Assembly (NCBI RefSeq): GCF_016859125.1
Contig: NZ_CP069338.1
Span: forward strand, 9,737,501-9,801,500
Source: Archangium violaceum
Lineage (GTDB): Bacteria > Myxococcota > Myxococcia > Myxococcales > Myxococcaceae
Direction of reading: 5' to 3'
Length of the DNA: 64,000 nucleotides
Numbering within the stretch: the stretch's first letter is position 1; the number at the start of each line of letters is the position of its first letter. The notes below the pieces were generated by a model. That model worked only from the letters and a program-made list of their open reading frames with translations. It searched no databases and was not told the origin of the DNA. Positions 26,455 to 34,883 of the stretch are shown one piece after another. Both the position numbers and the translations under genes were made by a program.

Positions 26455-28401
26455 ATGTACCGCCTGCGCCTGACCTCCAACCAACTGGCCCTGTTCAGCT
26501 CCGTCACCCGGAGCGATGCGCTCAAACGCGAGATGATCTCCGCGACGACGAAGCTCCCACCGGGGACCGTCGTGCGGCTCGGAGAGCGGACCCTGCGGCT
26601 GGGCGCCCCCCTGGGCAGCGGCCTGGTCGGAACGGTCTCCGAGGCCCGCTGCGCCGACACCGGGGAGCGCTTCGCCCTGAAGCGGGCCCGCGCGGCCATC
26701 CGCACCTTCCAGGAGTTCTTCCGGCTGGAGGCCGCCGCCACCGAGGCGCTGTCCGGCCTCACCGCACTGCGCCCCGCCCGCATCATCGAGCGCACCAGCC
26801 ACGCCCTGCTCAAGGAGTTGCTGCACGGGTCCACCCTGCAGATGCTCATCCTCCAGGGCGCCCTTGGCCAGGAGCAGCGCGACTCCTTCGTCGAGGTGCT
26901 GCGGCAGGTGGCCGACATCCACACGCGCCTGGGCTTCCTGGTCGATCTCTCGCCCAAGAACGTCTGCTGGCAGGACGGGTGGGTGCTGGTCGACGCCGGC
27001 CCCAAGACCCACACCACCGACTACGTCACCCTCCTGGCGGAGCCGGGCTGGGAGCAGTACGTGCGGTATTTCGAGCGCAAGGGAAGCCTCGCCCGGGGCG
27101 GCTCCGCGCCCTCCGTGCTCGTCCGCCCCGTATCGGACGCGGGCATCGCCAACGCCCGCTCCTTCGCCTTCGTCCGGGACTGGTGGATGTGGATTCCCTA
27201 TGATCCCCACGTCGAGCCCGGCCGGTTCTTCGTCACGATCGACGAGACACAGCAGGAGGACGAAGCGGCCTTCCGCGTCGAGCTCGACCGGGGCGCCGAG
27301 CTGGTGCCCGTGCCGGGCGTGGAGGCACGGCTGGCCGAGAGCGAGCTCGTCCGGGCCTGTGCGCTCGAGGCCTGGAAGCGCCAGCACCCGCACCTTCCCG
27401 CCCTCGCGCAGGGGGAGCCCCGGCCGCTGCCGTTCACGACGAGCCGGGAGCCGCTCAGCCTCGCGGCGCTGGCCACCGAGACGGAGCCCTGGGGACTGGC
27501 CAAGGCGCTCAAGCGGGCCTTCCCGGCGCGGGAGGAGCTCCAGGTGCCGGACCTGCCCGTCCAACCCTACCCCCACTGGACCGAGCTCGGGCGCGCGGGC
27601 AGTCCCCACCGCCCCACCGACATCCTGTGCCACGAGCCCTTGAGGACGTCCCGGGTGGCGCTCGATACGCTCCTGAGCCGCCACCGGCACTTCACGGCGA
27701 CCCCGCCCCTGACCCGCACGGATGGCCCGTTCTGCGAGTTGCTGTGCATCCCCTCGGGGGATTGCCGGCGGGCCGTGCTCTTCCTTCCCGGCTTCCGGGC
27801 CTCCGTCGAGGCGGAGGCGGCACTCGTCTCGGCGCTGCTCGCCAGGGGGCTCGATGGGCTGTTCGTCCTGACCCACATGGGAGTGCGCAACAGCAGCGGG
27901 CAGGCCCTGGTGACCGCGGGCCGCTGGGAGACGGTCCTGCTCTGGGATGTCATCGACTACGTCACCGAGTGCCTGGGTGCCAGCGAGGTCGTCCTCGTCT
28001 CGGCGTCCCACGGGGCGATCGCCGCCGTGCTCGTGGCCGACCTGCACCCGCGCGTCACGGCCCTTACCCTGGACTCGTGTGTCCGGCGCCCGCTGGATCT
28101 CGTCGCGCATCTGGCCCAGGCCCGGGGCGAGTCGCCCGGAACCGCCATCCAATCGCTGGTGGAGCACCACATCCCCCAGCCCTTCCAGCTCCGGGAGCCC
28201 ACGCGCAGCCACCTACGCGTGCTGTCGATGTACTCGCGCCAGGACCGGCTCGTCGCCGCATGCGGAGCCATGCCCGTGGGAACCCTGACCCTCTACGAGG
28301 GTGGGCATGCCGCCACCATGCGCCACGACAGCTCCGAGAAGGGAGTGCCCGAGGTCTGTGTCGACGCCCTCCATGCGTTCCTCGGAGAGACCTCCTCCTG
28401 A
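26455..28401 (+). CDS. Kinase-like / alpha-beta-hydrolase fusion protein
   Basis: 648 residues. The first 200 residues read as a degraded protein-kinase fold: a glycine-loop-like LGSGLVGTVSEARC (about 52), FALKRAR with the VAIK-type Lys (about 73) and a catalytic-loop-like LVDLSPKNVCW (about 161; Asp and Asn kept). DAG stands in place of DFG. A middle segment (about 200-390) is unassigned. The C-terminal 230 residues are an alpha/beta hydrolase: VLFLPGFRA, the elbow SASHGAIAAV (Ser about 517), an Asp in SRQDRL and a His in GGHAAT. The combination is not one I know. Both active sites look largely preserved; the substrates are unknown. Confidence 0.7.
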   Translation: MYRLRLTSNQLALFSSVTRSDALKREMISATTKLPPGTVVRLGERTLRLGAPLGSGLVGTVSEARCADTGERFALKRARAAIRTFQEFFRLEAAATEALSGLTALRPARIIERTSHALLKELLHGSTLQMLILQGALGQEQRDSFVEVLRQVADIHTRLGFLVDLSPKNVCWQDGWVLVDAGPKTHTTDYVTLLAEPGWEQYVRYFERKGSLARGGSAPSVLVRPVSDAGIANARSFAFVRDWWMWIPYDPHVEPGRFFVTIDETQQEDEAAFRVELDRGAELVPVPGVEARLAESELVRACALEAWKRQHPHLPALAQGEPRPLPFTTSREPLSLAALATETEPWGLAKALKRAFPAREELQVPDLPVQPYPHWTELGRAGSPHRPTDILCHEPLRTSRVALDTLLSRHRHFTATPPLTRTDGPFCELLCIPSGDCRRAVLFLPGFRASVEAEAALVSALLARGLDGLFVLTHMGVRNSSGQALVTAGRWETVLLWDVIDYVTECLGASEVVLVSASHGAIAAVLVADLHPRVTALTLDSCVRRPLDLVAHLAQARGESPGTAIQSLVEHHIPQPFQLREPTRSHLRVLSMYSRQDRLVAACGAMPVGTLTLYEGGHAATMRHDSSEKGVPEVCVDALHAFLGETSS

Positions 28402-28455
28402 GGGCCGTGTGAGGACGCGGAAGTCGGTGGGAGCAACCGAGCGGCTCGACCTCGG

Positions 28456-28830
28456 TCAGGAGCCAGTCTCGGGCGTCTTGTCGCGGGGCAGCATGCGGCC
28501 ACCAATCATGCTGATGCGCCGGTCCAGCAGGCGCTGGCGCGCGTCGGAGCAGATGTCCTCGGGCTTCCACTCGAAGGCCGGATCGAACTCCACCTGGACC
28601 GACGCGACGCCCTCCTCCGCCATCAGGCGCTGCTCGATTTCGCGCATGAAGTAGGCGGCCATCATGCACATGGGCGAGGTGAGCTGCATGCGCACCGTCA
28701 CCCGCCCCGCGTCGTTCTCCACCTTCTGGAGCAGCCCCATCTCCCCGATACTCAGCGGCACTCCCGCGCCGTAGCTGCACGGGTCCGGAATGGACTGGAT
28801 GCGAGCCAGCAGCTCCGCCTCAGTGGCCAT
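28456..28830 (-). CDS. DUF59/MIP18-type metal-sulfur cluster assembly-like protein
   Basis: 124 residues of the DUF59 (PaaD/SufT-like) fold: IPDPCSYGAGVPLSIGEMGL, then VTVRMQLTSPMCMMAAYF with the family Cys, and VQVEFDPAFEWKPEDI. DUF59 proteins help iron-sulfur cluster assembly on client enzymes or sit in ring-hydroxylating systems. The start is chosen for AGGAG before the ATG. It overlaps the upstream amidohydrolase by 11 nt, so the pair is translationally coupled and probably functions together. Confidence 0.8.
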   Translation of the reverse strand: MATEAELLARIQSIPDPCSYGAGVPLSIGEMGLLQKVENDAGRVTVRMQLTSPMCMMAAYFMREIEQRLMAEEGVASVQVEFDPAFEWKPEDICSDARQRLLDRRISMIGGRMLPRDKTPETGS

Positions 28831-29899
28831 GGCTCTCCTCCCGGAAGCTGTAGGGACCCGGCTTCCCGTTGGCGCGCTCCTTGGAGAAGGCGTCATGGGC
28901 GATGCGGGCCTTCGCGGCGGCGATGTCGATGCCCGCGTACCGGGCATAGTTCTCGCCGAGGATCATCCGTTTCACCTCCGGCGTCACCTGCATGCCCGCC
29001 ACGCTCACCAGGTCGTCCGGGAGCTGGAAGTCATTCCAGAACTTCTGGATCGCCGGCTGCGGGTGGCAGAACACCGTGCCGGAGCCCCACATGATCTTGG
29101 ACGGCCCCGCCCACTTGAGCAGCCCGGCCAGGGCCTCGGCGAACCAGCGCTCGCGCTTCACGATGAGCGCCCCCGTCACCTCGAGGTTCACGTACACGTT
29201 GGGGAACAGGGAGAGCTGCATCCCCGTCTCGTCCAGGAACGCCATGCCGCCGTGGACGATCTCGAAGTTCAGCTCGGGGAACGCATCCGCCGCGCCACCG
29301 ATGTCGTCCACCTTGTAGGGCTCGAGCGGCACGGCGCCCATCGGCAGGCCCTTGTGCACCGCGATGTTCTTGATGCCCAGCTTGCGCGCGCGCTCGAAGA
29401 GCGGGAACGCGATGGTCGGATCATCCATGCGCCAGCCCGTGTGGCGGAACGACTCGCCCAACCAGGCCGCGGGGTAGAGCTTCAACCCGCTCGGCTTCAG
29501 CGCTTCCACCTGTTGCTCCAGCTCCTCCAGTGCCGCCGTGCCACGCAGCGGATCCACCCCCGCGTAGACGAGGAAACGGTCCGGGTAGAGCTTGCGGATC
29601 TCCAGCGTCTTCTCCAACGAGCACAGCCCGTCGCTGTAGAGCGTCTGCAGTGGCAGTACGTGGTGCACCGCGAGATCGATATCGCTCTCCACGAAGAGGA
29701 TGCGGGCCAGCTCCTTGACGGACCAGTCCTTGAGGAAGCGCTCCGGCTGCTCGATCCGATAGCCATCCCCCGAGAAGCCGGTGTGCAGCCCGAAGATCAA
29801 CTGCGCCAGGGACTCGGCATACCTCCCCGCGCGGTAGTTGGACGGATGGAGGTTGTAGGCATGCGTCACCGCATCGACAACGAAGGCGTCACCAATCAC
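28820..29899 (-). CDS. Amidohydrolase-2 (ACMSD-like) family protein
   Basis: A 359-residue TIM-barrel metal hydrolase/decarboxylase. Seen: VDAVTHAYN near the start in place of the usual HxH strand-1 motif (only one His), SGLKLYPAAW, IAVHKGLP, IVHGGMAFLDE and KIMWGSGTVF. The family covers decarboxylases and hydrolases acting on aromatic or cyclic acids. The first metal motif is altered (THAYN rather than HxH), which may change metal content. It heads the operon with the DUF59 gene and is divergent from the large kinase gene, leaving a 268-bp intergenic region with no other gene seen. Confidence 0.8.
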   Translation of the reverse strand: MIGDAFVVDAVTHAYNLHPSNYRAGRYAESLAQLIFGLHTGFSGDGYRIEQPERFLKDWSVKELARILFVESDIDLAVHHVLPLQTLYSDGLCSLEKTLEIRKLYPDRFLVYAGVDPLRGTAALEELEQQVEALKPSGLKLYPAAWLGESFRHTGWRMDDPTIAFPLFERARKLGIKNIAVHKGLPMGAVPLEPYKVDDIGGAADAFPELNFEIVHGGMAFLDETGMQLSLFPNVYVNLEVTGALIVKRERWFAEALAGLLKWAGPSKIMWGSGTVFCHPQPAIQKFWNDFQLPDDLVSVAGMQVTPEVKRMILGENYARYAGIDIAAAKARIAHDAFSKERANGKPGPYSFREESHGH

Positions 29900-30167
29900 C
29901 AGGGCTCCCCTTTGGAGTGGAAGGACAGCCTATTCATGATCGCCACGGGGACGTCTGCGATTGCCGCCTCGAGTGGGTCCTCTTCCTCGGAGTGAAGTGC
30001 CTCACTGGATTCATACATCGCGGCTGGAAGATTGGTGCATATCAGGCCACCCACGCCCCGGTTGTCCTACCTTCCAGGTGATTCAGTCAGATGCGGATTT
30101 GGTAAGTTGTCCATCGCACACGCGAGCGCGTGGTTCGAGCTCGAGCCTCAGGGGGAAGGCGCACGGC

Positions 30168-33100
30168 ATGTACAGCTCCAGCGACGACATGGCTCCATCC
30201 AGCAGCGCACCTGGAGTTCTTCCGCGAGGGGCGATCGTCGGTGGCCGCTTCGGCATCGAGACCCTGGCGGGGCGTGGCGGCATGGGCTCCATCTATCGCG
30301 CCAGGGACAGCGAGACGGGCCAGCCCGTTGCCCTCAAGCTGCTGCATGGGGCCACGATTCCGGAGGCGGTGCACCGCTTCCATCGCGAGGGCACGTTGCT
30401 CTCGGAGCTGCGCCACCCCGGCATCGTCTCCTACGTCGCACATGGCACCACCGAGCGCGACCAGCCCTACCTGGTCATGGAGTGGCTCGAGGGTGAGGAC
30501 CTGGCGCAGCGCCTGCGGCGGAGGCCACTGAGCCTGTCCGAGTCCTTGTCGCTGCTGCGCCGGGCCGCCGAGGCACTGGCCGAGGCCCATCGCCAGGGCA
30601 TCGTCCACCGCGACATCAAACCCGCCAACCTGTTCCTGAGAGGCGGCCATCCCGAGGACGTGGTGGTGCTGGACTTCGGCCTGGCCCGTCTCACCGAGCC
30701 CGCCGTGGTGACCGTGACGGGGAGCAACACCGTCGTGGGCTCCCCGGGCTACATGTCGCCGGAGCAGGCCTCCAGCCAGTCGGAGATCCTCCCCTCCGCG
30801 GACATCTTCTCGCTGGGCTGTGTGCTGTATGAGTGCCTCACGGGGAAGCCGCCCTTCGCGGCGCCCCACTTCGCCGCCGCGTTGGCCAAGATCCTGTACG
30901 CCGATCCGGCCCCGCTGCACGCGCTCCGTCCTCACCTGCCCGCCGGGCTGCAGCTGCTGGTGGACCGGATGTTGATCAAGGACCCGAAGCGGCGGCTGCC
31001 GGATGCGACCTCCCTGTTGCAGGCACTCGCGGCCCTGGAGTCCGCGCCCGAGGTGCCGCTGCCCGGCGCCAGGACGGACCTGCTCCTCCACCGGATGGAA
31101 GGGGGCGAGCAGAAGCTGGTCAGCGTCCTGCTGGTGTCCCTCCTGGGCGTGACCCAGGAGGAGACCGTGAACTGGGAGCAGGGCCTCGCGCTGCGTGACT
31201 CGCTGCGCACGGAGTTCTTCCCCCATGGGGCGCAGGTGGAGCTGCTGGCGGACGGCTCACTGGTCGCCACGCTGGTGCTGGAGCACGGCACCGCCACGGA
31301 TCAGGCGGTGCTGGCGGCGCGCTTCGCGCTCACCTTCAAGGAGCGCTGGCCGGAAGCCGCGGTGGTGCTGGTCACGGGTCTGAGCATCCTCGACGAGCGC
31401 CTGCCGGTGGGCGAGTCCATGGACAGGGCGGGCCGGTTGCTGCGCCGGGCCGAGCGGATGCCTTCGACCTCGTCCGTGGTGCTGGACGATGTCACGGCCG
31501 GGCTGCTCGGGCCCGGCTTCCAGCTCACCCGCTCGGAGTCGGGAACCTTCCTGCTGGAAGGCGAGCAGCTGGGTGCCGACGCCTCCCGTCCCCTGCTGGG
31601 CAAGCCGACCCCCTGCGTGGGCCGCGAGCACGAGCTGGCCCTGCTCGACTTCACCTTCAACGCCTGCATCGAGACGCCTGCCGCGCGGGCGCTCCTGGTG
31701 ACGGCCGCGGCGGGAGTGGGCAAGTCCCGGTTACGCCACGAGTTCCTGCGCCGCATCGAGCGGAAGGAGCAGCGATTCCTGCTGTTGCAGGGACGCGGAG
31801 AGCCGATGCACGCGGGAGCCTCGTACGGTTTGCTGGGCCAGGCGCTGCGGCAGCTGTGTGACATCGCGGAGGGAGGGAATCTGGAGGCGCGCCGCGTTCG
31901 GCTGTACCGGCGCGTGGCCCTGCATCTGCCCGATGAGCGGGCTCAGGAGGCCGTGGAGTTCCTGGGCGAGCTGTGCGCCATCCCCTTCCCCGAGGAACAC
32001 AGTCCCCGCTTGAAAGCGGCACGGAGCGACCCCCGGCTGATGAGCTCGCGGGTGGGTCAGGCGCTGGTGACCTTCCTCGAGGCCGAGTGCGCCCACCAAC
32101 CGGTGCTGCTGGTGCTGGAGGATCTGCACTGGAGCGATGCGCTGACCCTCAAGCTGGTGGACGAGGTGTTGCGGAAGCTGGCCGAGCAGCCCCTGATGGT
32201 GTTGGCGCTGGCGAGGCCCGAGGTGAAGGAGCTCTTTCCGGGACTCTGGTCCCGGCACCTGCAGGAAGTGTCGCTGCCGGGTCTGGGCCACAAGGCGGGA
32301 GCGCGGCTGGTGAGGGAGGTACTGGGGCCGCAAGTGCCCGAGGCGGTGGTGCGGCGGGCGGTGGAGATGGCCGACGGCAACGCGCTCTTCCTGGAGGAGC
32401 TCATCCGCATGGCGGCGGAGGGCCGAGGGGAGGAGGCGCCGGGGACGGTGCTGGCGGTGCTGCAGGCGCGACTGACTCGCATGGAGCCCGGAGCCCGGCG
32501 GGTGCTCCTGGCGGCGAGCATCTTCGGCCGCACGTTCTGGTCGGGAGGCGTGAAGGGACTGGTGCATCGGGAGCTCGAGGCGGAGCAGGTGGAGGAGTAC
32601 CTGGAGCGACTGGTGGAGCAGGAAGTCATCGAGGCACTGCCCGACAGCCGCTTCCCGGGAGTGGCGGAGTACCGTTTCCGGCATGCGCTGGTGAGGGATG
32701 CGGCCTATGCCCTGGTACCGGACGGCCATCGAGTCGTGGGCCACCAGCTCGCGGGGGTCTGGCTGGAGCAGGTGGGCGAGCATGAGCCGATGGAGCTCGC
32801 CACGCACTACCAGCGCGGACAGCGGCTGGAGCGCGCCGCCCACTTCTACACCCGAGCCGCCGAGCAGCTCTTCGAGCGGCGAGACCTCCAGGGGGCGATG
32901 CGCTGCTTGGAGGCGGCCCTGGCCTGTGGCATGAGCGGTGCGCCACTGACGCGGCTGCGGGCGCTCCAGGCCGTGGTGGCCTTCTGGATGGATGATCTGC
33001 CGATGTCCCTGGCACAGGGCAGTGCCGTGTTGAACGAATTGAAGGTGGGGAGCCGGCTGTGGTGCTGGTTGATGGGCGGACTGCTCGTCGGGAACCTCTA

Positions 33101-34139
33101 TCACGGCCACCTGGAGGAGGTGGGCAGGCTGGGCGAGCTCCTGCGACGAACCACTCCCGAGCCGGAAGCCGTCCTGGCCTACATTCAAGCCGTTCACATG
33201 TTGCAGGACATGCACATCTTCTCGGGGGCACGAGAGAACGCGGAGGCCTCGATCGCGCGGCTCGAGGAGGTAGTCGCTCCCCTCCTGGCCGATGATGTCC
33301 TGGTGCGCAGTCACATCAGACTGACGAAGGGCGTCCTCTTCCACTTCTTCGAAGCCAGGCCGTGGGAAGCCTTCACCCAGCTCGAGCTGGGGATCCGTGA
33401 GCTCCGTGAGAGCGAAATGGAACAGGGCAGGAACACGATACAGATCAACGTCCTCCAAACCCTCTTCGGGGAAACGTTGGCCGCGCTGGGCGACATGGCC
33501 GGCGCCCTGGCACAGCTGCGAGGGGCCCTGGCCGACGCTCGGCGGCTGGAACAGCACATCATGGCCGCCTATGTGCAGGAACGGTTGCTCATGCTGCTCT
33601 CCGGCAGCCCCGAGCCCGTGCACCGCCAGGAGGCTCGGGCCATGATCCTGGAGTACACGGGGAGCCAGGAGGCCAATTCGCTCCGGGAAGGAGTCGGCCA
33701 CGTCATACTCGCGAGGTTGGCGGCGGCCGACGGCGAGCTGGACGAGGCCGAGACCCATGCACGCCAGGCCTGTGAGCTGTTGGCGCCCTTCCGGCTCTAC
33801 CTCGTCGACGCGCGAACGACCCTCGGCACCCTCCTGCTCTCTCGAGCGAAGCTCACGGAGGCCCGGCAGGTGGCGGAGCTCGGTGTCCAGGAGTTGGAAC
33901 GGATGGGAAACAACGGGGTGTACGCCGTGGCCATGCACCTGGCACGGGTGGAAGCCTGCTTCGCGCGGGGAGATGATCCCGCGGGAGACGCGGCGCTCCG
34001 CGAGGCGTTGCGGTGTGTACGTGCTCGCGCCAGCGACATCCCCGACCCCACCGCCCGCGAGCGGTTCCTGCAACAGGTGCCCGAGAACGCCCGGCTCCTG
34101 GAGCTGGCCCGGCAGCGCTGGAACGACGCGGCGGCGTGA
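30168..34139 (+). CDS. Large Ser/Thr protein kinase with cyclase-like, AAA ATPase and TPR-like regions
   Basis: 1323 residues. Active-looking kinase domain (about 28-300): GRGGMGSIY, VALKLLHG, HRDIKPANL, LDFGLAR and a SPGYMSPEQ activation loop. Residues about 305-470 resemble a degenerate class-III cyclase domain (EGGEQKLVSVLLVSLLG ...). An AAA/STAND ATPase follows (Walker A AAAGVGKSR near 515, Walker B VLLVLEDLHW near 645). The last 500 residues are helical, TPR-like. This layout is common in myxobacterial signalling proteins that couple kinase and STAND modules. The start ATG has GGGGGAAGG about 9 nt upstream; longer frames lack a site. Confidence 0.88.
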   Translation: MYSSSDDMAPSSSAPGVLPRGAIVGGRFGIETLAGRGGMGSIYRARDSETGQPVALKLLHGATIPEAVHRFHREGTLLSELRHPGIVSYVAHGTTERDQPYLVMEWLEGEDLAQRLRRRPLSLSESLSLLRRAAEALAEAHRQGIVHRDIKPANLFLRGGHPEDVVVLDFGLARLTEPAVVTVTGSNTVVGSPGYMSPEQASSQSEILPSADIFSLGCVLYECLTGKPPFAAPHFAAALAKILYADPAPLHALRPHLPAGLQLLVDRMLIKDPKRRLPDATSLLQALAALESAPEVPLPGARTDLLLHRMEGGEQKLVSVLLVSLLGVTQEETVNWEQGLALRDSLRTEFFPHGAQVELLADGSLVATLVLEHGTATDQAVLAARFALTFKERWPEAAVVLVTGLSILDERLPVGESMDRAGRLLRRAERMPSTSSVVLDDVTAGLLGPGFQLTRSESGTFLLEGEQLGADASRPLLGKPTPCVGREHELALLDFTFNACIETPAARALLVTAAAGVGKSRLRHEFLRRIERKEQRFLLLQGRGEPMHAGASYGLLGQALRQLCDIAEGGNLEARRVRLYRRVALHLPDERAQEAVEFLGELCAIPFPEEHSPRLKAARSDPRLMSSRVGQALVTFLEAECAHQPVLLVLEDLHWSDALTLKLVDEVLRKLAEQPLMVLALARPEVKELFPGLWSRHLQEVSLPGLGHKAGARLVREVLGPQVPEAVVRRAVEMADGNALFLEELIRMAAEGRGEEAPGTVLAVLQARLTRMEPGARRVLLAASIFGRTFWSGGVKGLVHRELEAEQVEEYLERLVEQEVIEALPDSRFPGVAEYRFRHALVRDAAYALVPDGHRVVGHQLAGVWLEQVGEHEPMELATHYQRGQRLERAAHFYTRAAEQLFERRDLQGAMRCLEAALACGMSGAPLTRLRALQAVVAFWMDDLPMSLAQGSAVLNELKVGSRLWCWLMGGLLVGNLYHGHLEEVGRLGELLRRTTPEPEAVLAYIQAVHMLQDMHIFSGARENAEASIARLEEVVAPLLADDVLVRSHIRLTKGVLFHFFEARPWEAFTQLELGIRELRESEMEQGRNTIQINVLQTLFGETLAALGDMAGALAQLRGALADARRLEQHIMAAYVQERLLMLLSGSPEPVHRQEARAMILEYTGSQEANSLREGVGHVILARLAAADGELDEAETHARQACELLAPFRLYLVDARTTLGTLLLSRAKLTEARQVAELGVQELERMGNNGVYAVAMHLARVEACFARGDDPAGDAALREALRCVRARASDIPDPTARERFLQQVPENARLLELARQRWNDAAA

Positions 34140-34174
34140 GCCAGGGCGGACATTTCCCCAAGGAGAGAAACATC

Positions 34175-34606
34175 ATGTCGAAGCAGACCCAGAACGCCTC
34201 GTTCGTGCTGAAGAACCCGGCAGGACTCTACGACCCATCACCCAATGGCTATTCACACGTGGCGGTGGTCTCCCCCGGGACACGGCTCGTCTATATCGCC
34301 GGGCAAGGAGGTGAGAACGAAGCGGGAGCGCTCCAGCCGGATTTCCGGCTGCAGGTTCGGCAAGCCTTGAGCAACCTGAGTACGGCCCTGACGGCCGCCG
34401 GAGCCCGGACGAGCGATATCGTCAAGCTCACGGTGCTCGTGGTGGACCATACCGAGGAGAAGTTGCGTGTTTTCGGGGCGGAGCTCGCGCATGCGCTCGG
34501 CGACGGCCCGAAGCCCACCTGCACGTTGATCCCCGTACCGAGACTCGCTCTCGATGGAATGCTCTTCGAGGTCGAGGCGGTAGCCGCCCTTCCCGTCCAG
34601 GGCTGA
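34175..34606 (+). CDS. RidA/YjgF family protein
   Basis: 143 residues: VYIAGQGGENEAG, LQVRQALSNLSTALTAAGA, VKLTVLVVDH and TLIPVPRLALDGMLFEVEAVA with the conserved Arg and Glu. RidA proteins deaminate reactive enamine/imine intermediates from PLP enzymes. It is longer at the N-terminus than minimal RidA (about 128), as in the larger Rid subgroups. AAGGAG lies 10 nt upstream of the ATG. It is 35 nt downstream of the large kinase gene and may share its transcript. A tmRNA scar begins 10 nt after its stop. Confidence 0.85.
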   Translation: MSKQTQNASFVLKNPAGLYDPSPNGYSHVAVVSPGTRLVYIAGQGGENEAGALQPDFRLQVRQALSNLSTALTAAGARTSDIVKLTVLVVDHTEEKLRVFGAELAHALGDGPKPTCTLIPVPRLALDGMLFEVEAVAALPVQG

Positions 34607-34615
34607 GCGTTTCCA

Positions 34616-34658
34616 GGTTCGACAATTCGGCGCGGCGGGTTCGATTCCCGCCGCCTCC
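34616..34658 (+). other. tmRNA (ssrA) 3'-end fragment, probable attachment-site scar
   Basis: GCGGG-TTCGATT-CCCGC (34635-34651) is a perfect T-arm with 5-bp stem and 7-nt loop, followed by the acceptor strand CGCCTCC. That strand pairs with the GGGGGCG 5' end usual for bacterial tmRNAs. Preceding bases (GACAATTCGGCGC) also resemble the region before the tmRNA T-arm. No 5' half, tag frame or pseudoknot region is present: the space upstream is the ridA gene. ssrA 3' ends are classic integration sites, so this is likely an att remnant of an integrated element. Confidence 0.6.
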
Positions 34659-34709
34659 CATGACGAAGCCATGGTCCCCTCTCCAACCTTGCCCTGCACT
34701 GGGAGGAGC

Positions 34710-34883
34710 ATGTTGGACATGAACAAAGGTGGAACCAGGACGAGGAGCACCTGGAGGCTGGCGGGTCTTATCCTGGTGCTCGTAACGGCCCTCGCAGCCC
34801 AGGCGGAGCCGCCCTCCTCCACGATCCCTGGCCGTAAGCCGGACTCCAGTGAGCCCTGGAGCGCTTTTCTGGATCTTCTGTAG
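34710..34883 (+). pseudogene. Truncated secreted-protein gene (signal peptide only)
   Basis: A 57-residue frame with good initiation (GGGAGGAGC before ATG) and a clear signal peptide (RLAGLILVLVTALAAQA, cleavage after AQA) but only 25 residues of mature protein. It stops exactly where the insertion-sequence region begins. Most likely the 5' part of a secreted-protein gene cut by the transposase insertion. The toxin-like frame on the other side of the element (from 36369) might be its lost 3' part; this is inference. Confidence 0.5.

Noticed and set aside
30032-30167. Upstream extension of the large kinase frame (to about 29961)
   Set aside because: The extension reads as low-complexity sequence without a start signal; the ATG at 30168 has a purine-rich site and begins just before the kinase domain.
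31731-34073. 780-residue frame antisense to the large kinase gene
   Set aside because: His/Gln/Leu-rich translation typical of antisense frames; no domains.
34616-34658. Complete tmRNA gene
   Set aside because: Only the last ~40 nt are present; the upstream 350 nt are coding for the RidA protein and lack the tag frame and 5' acceptor.
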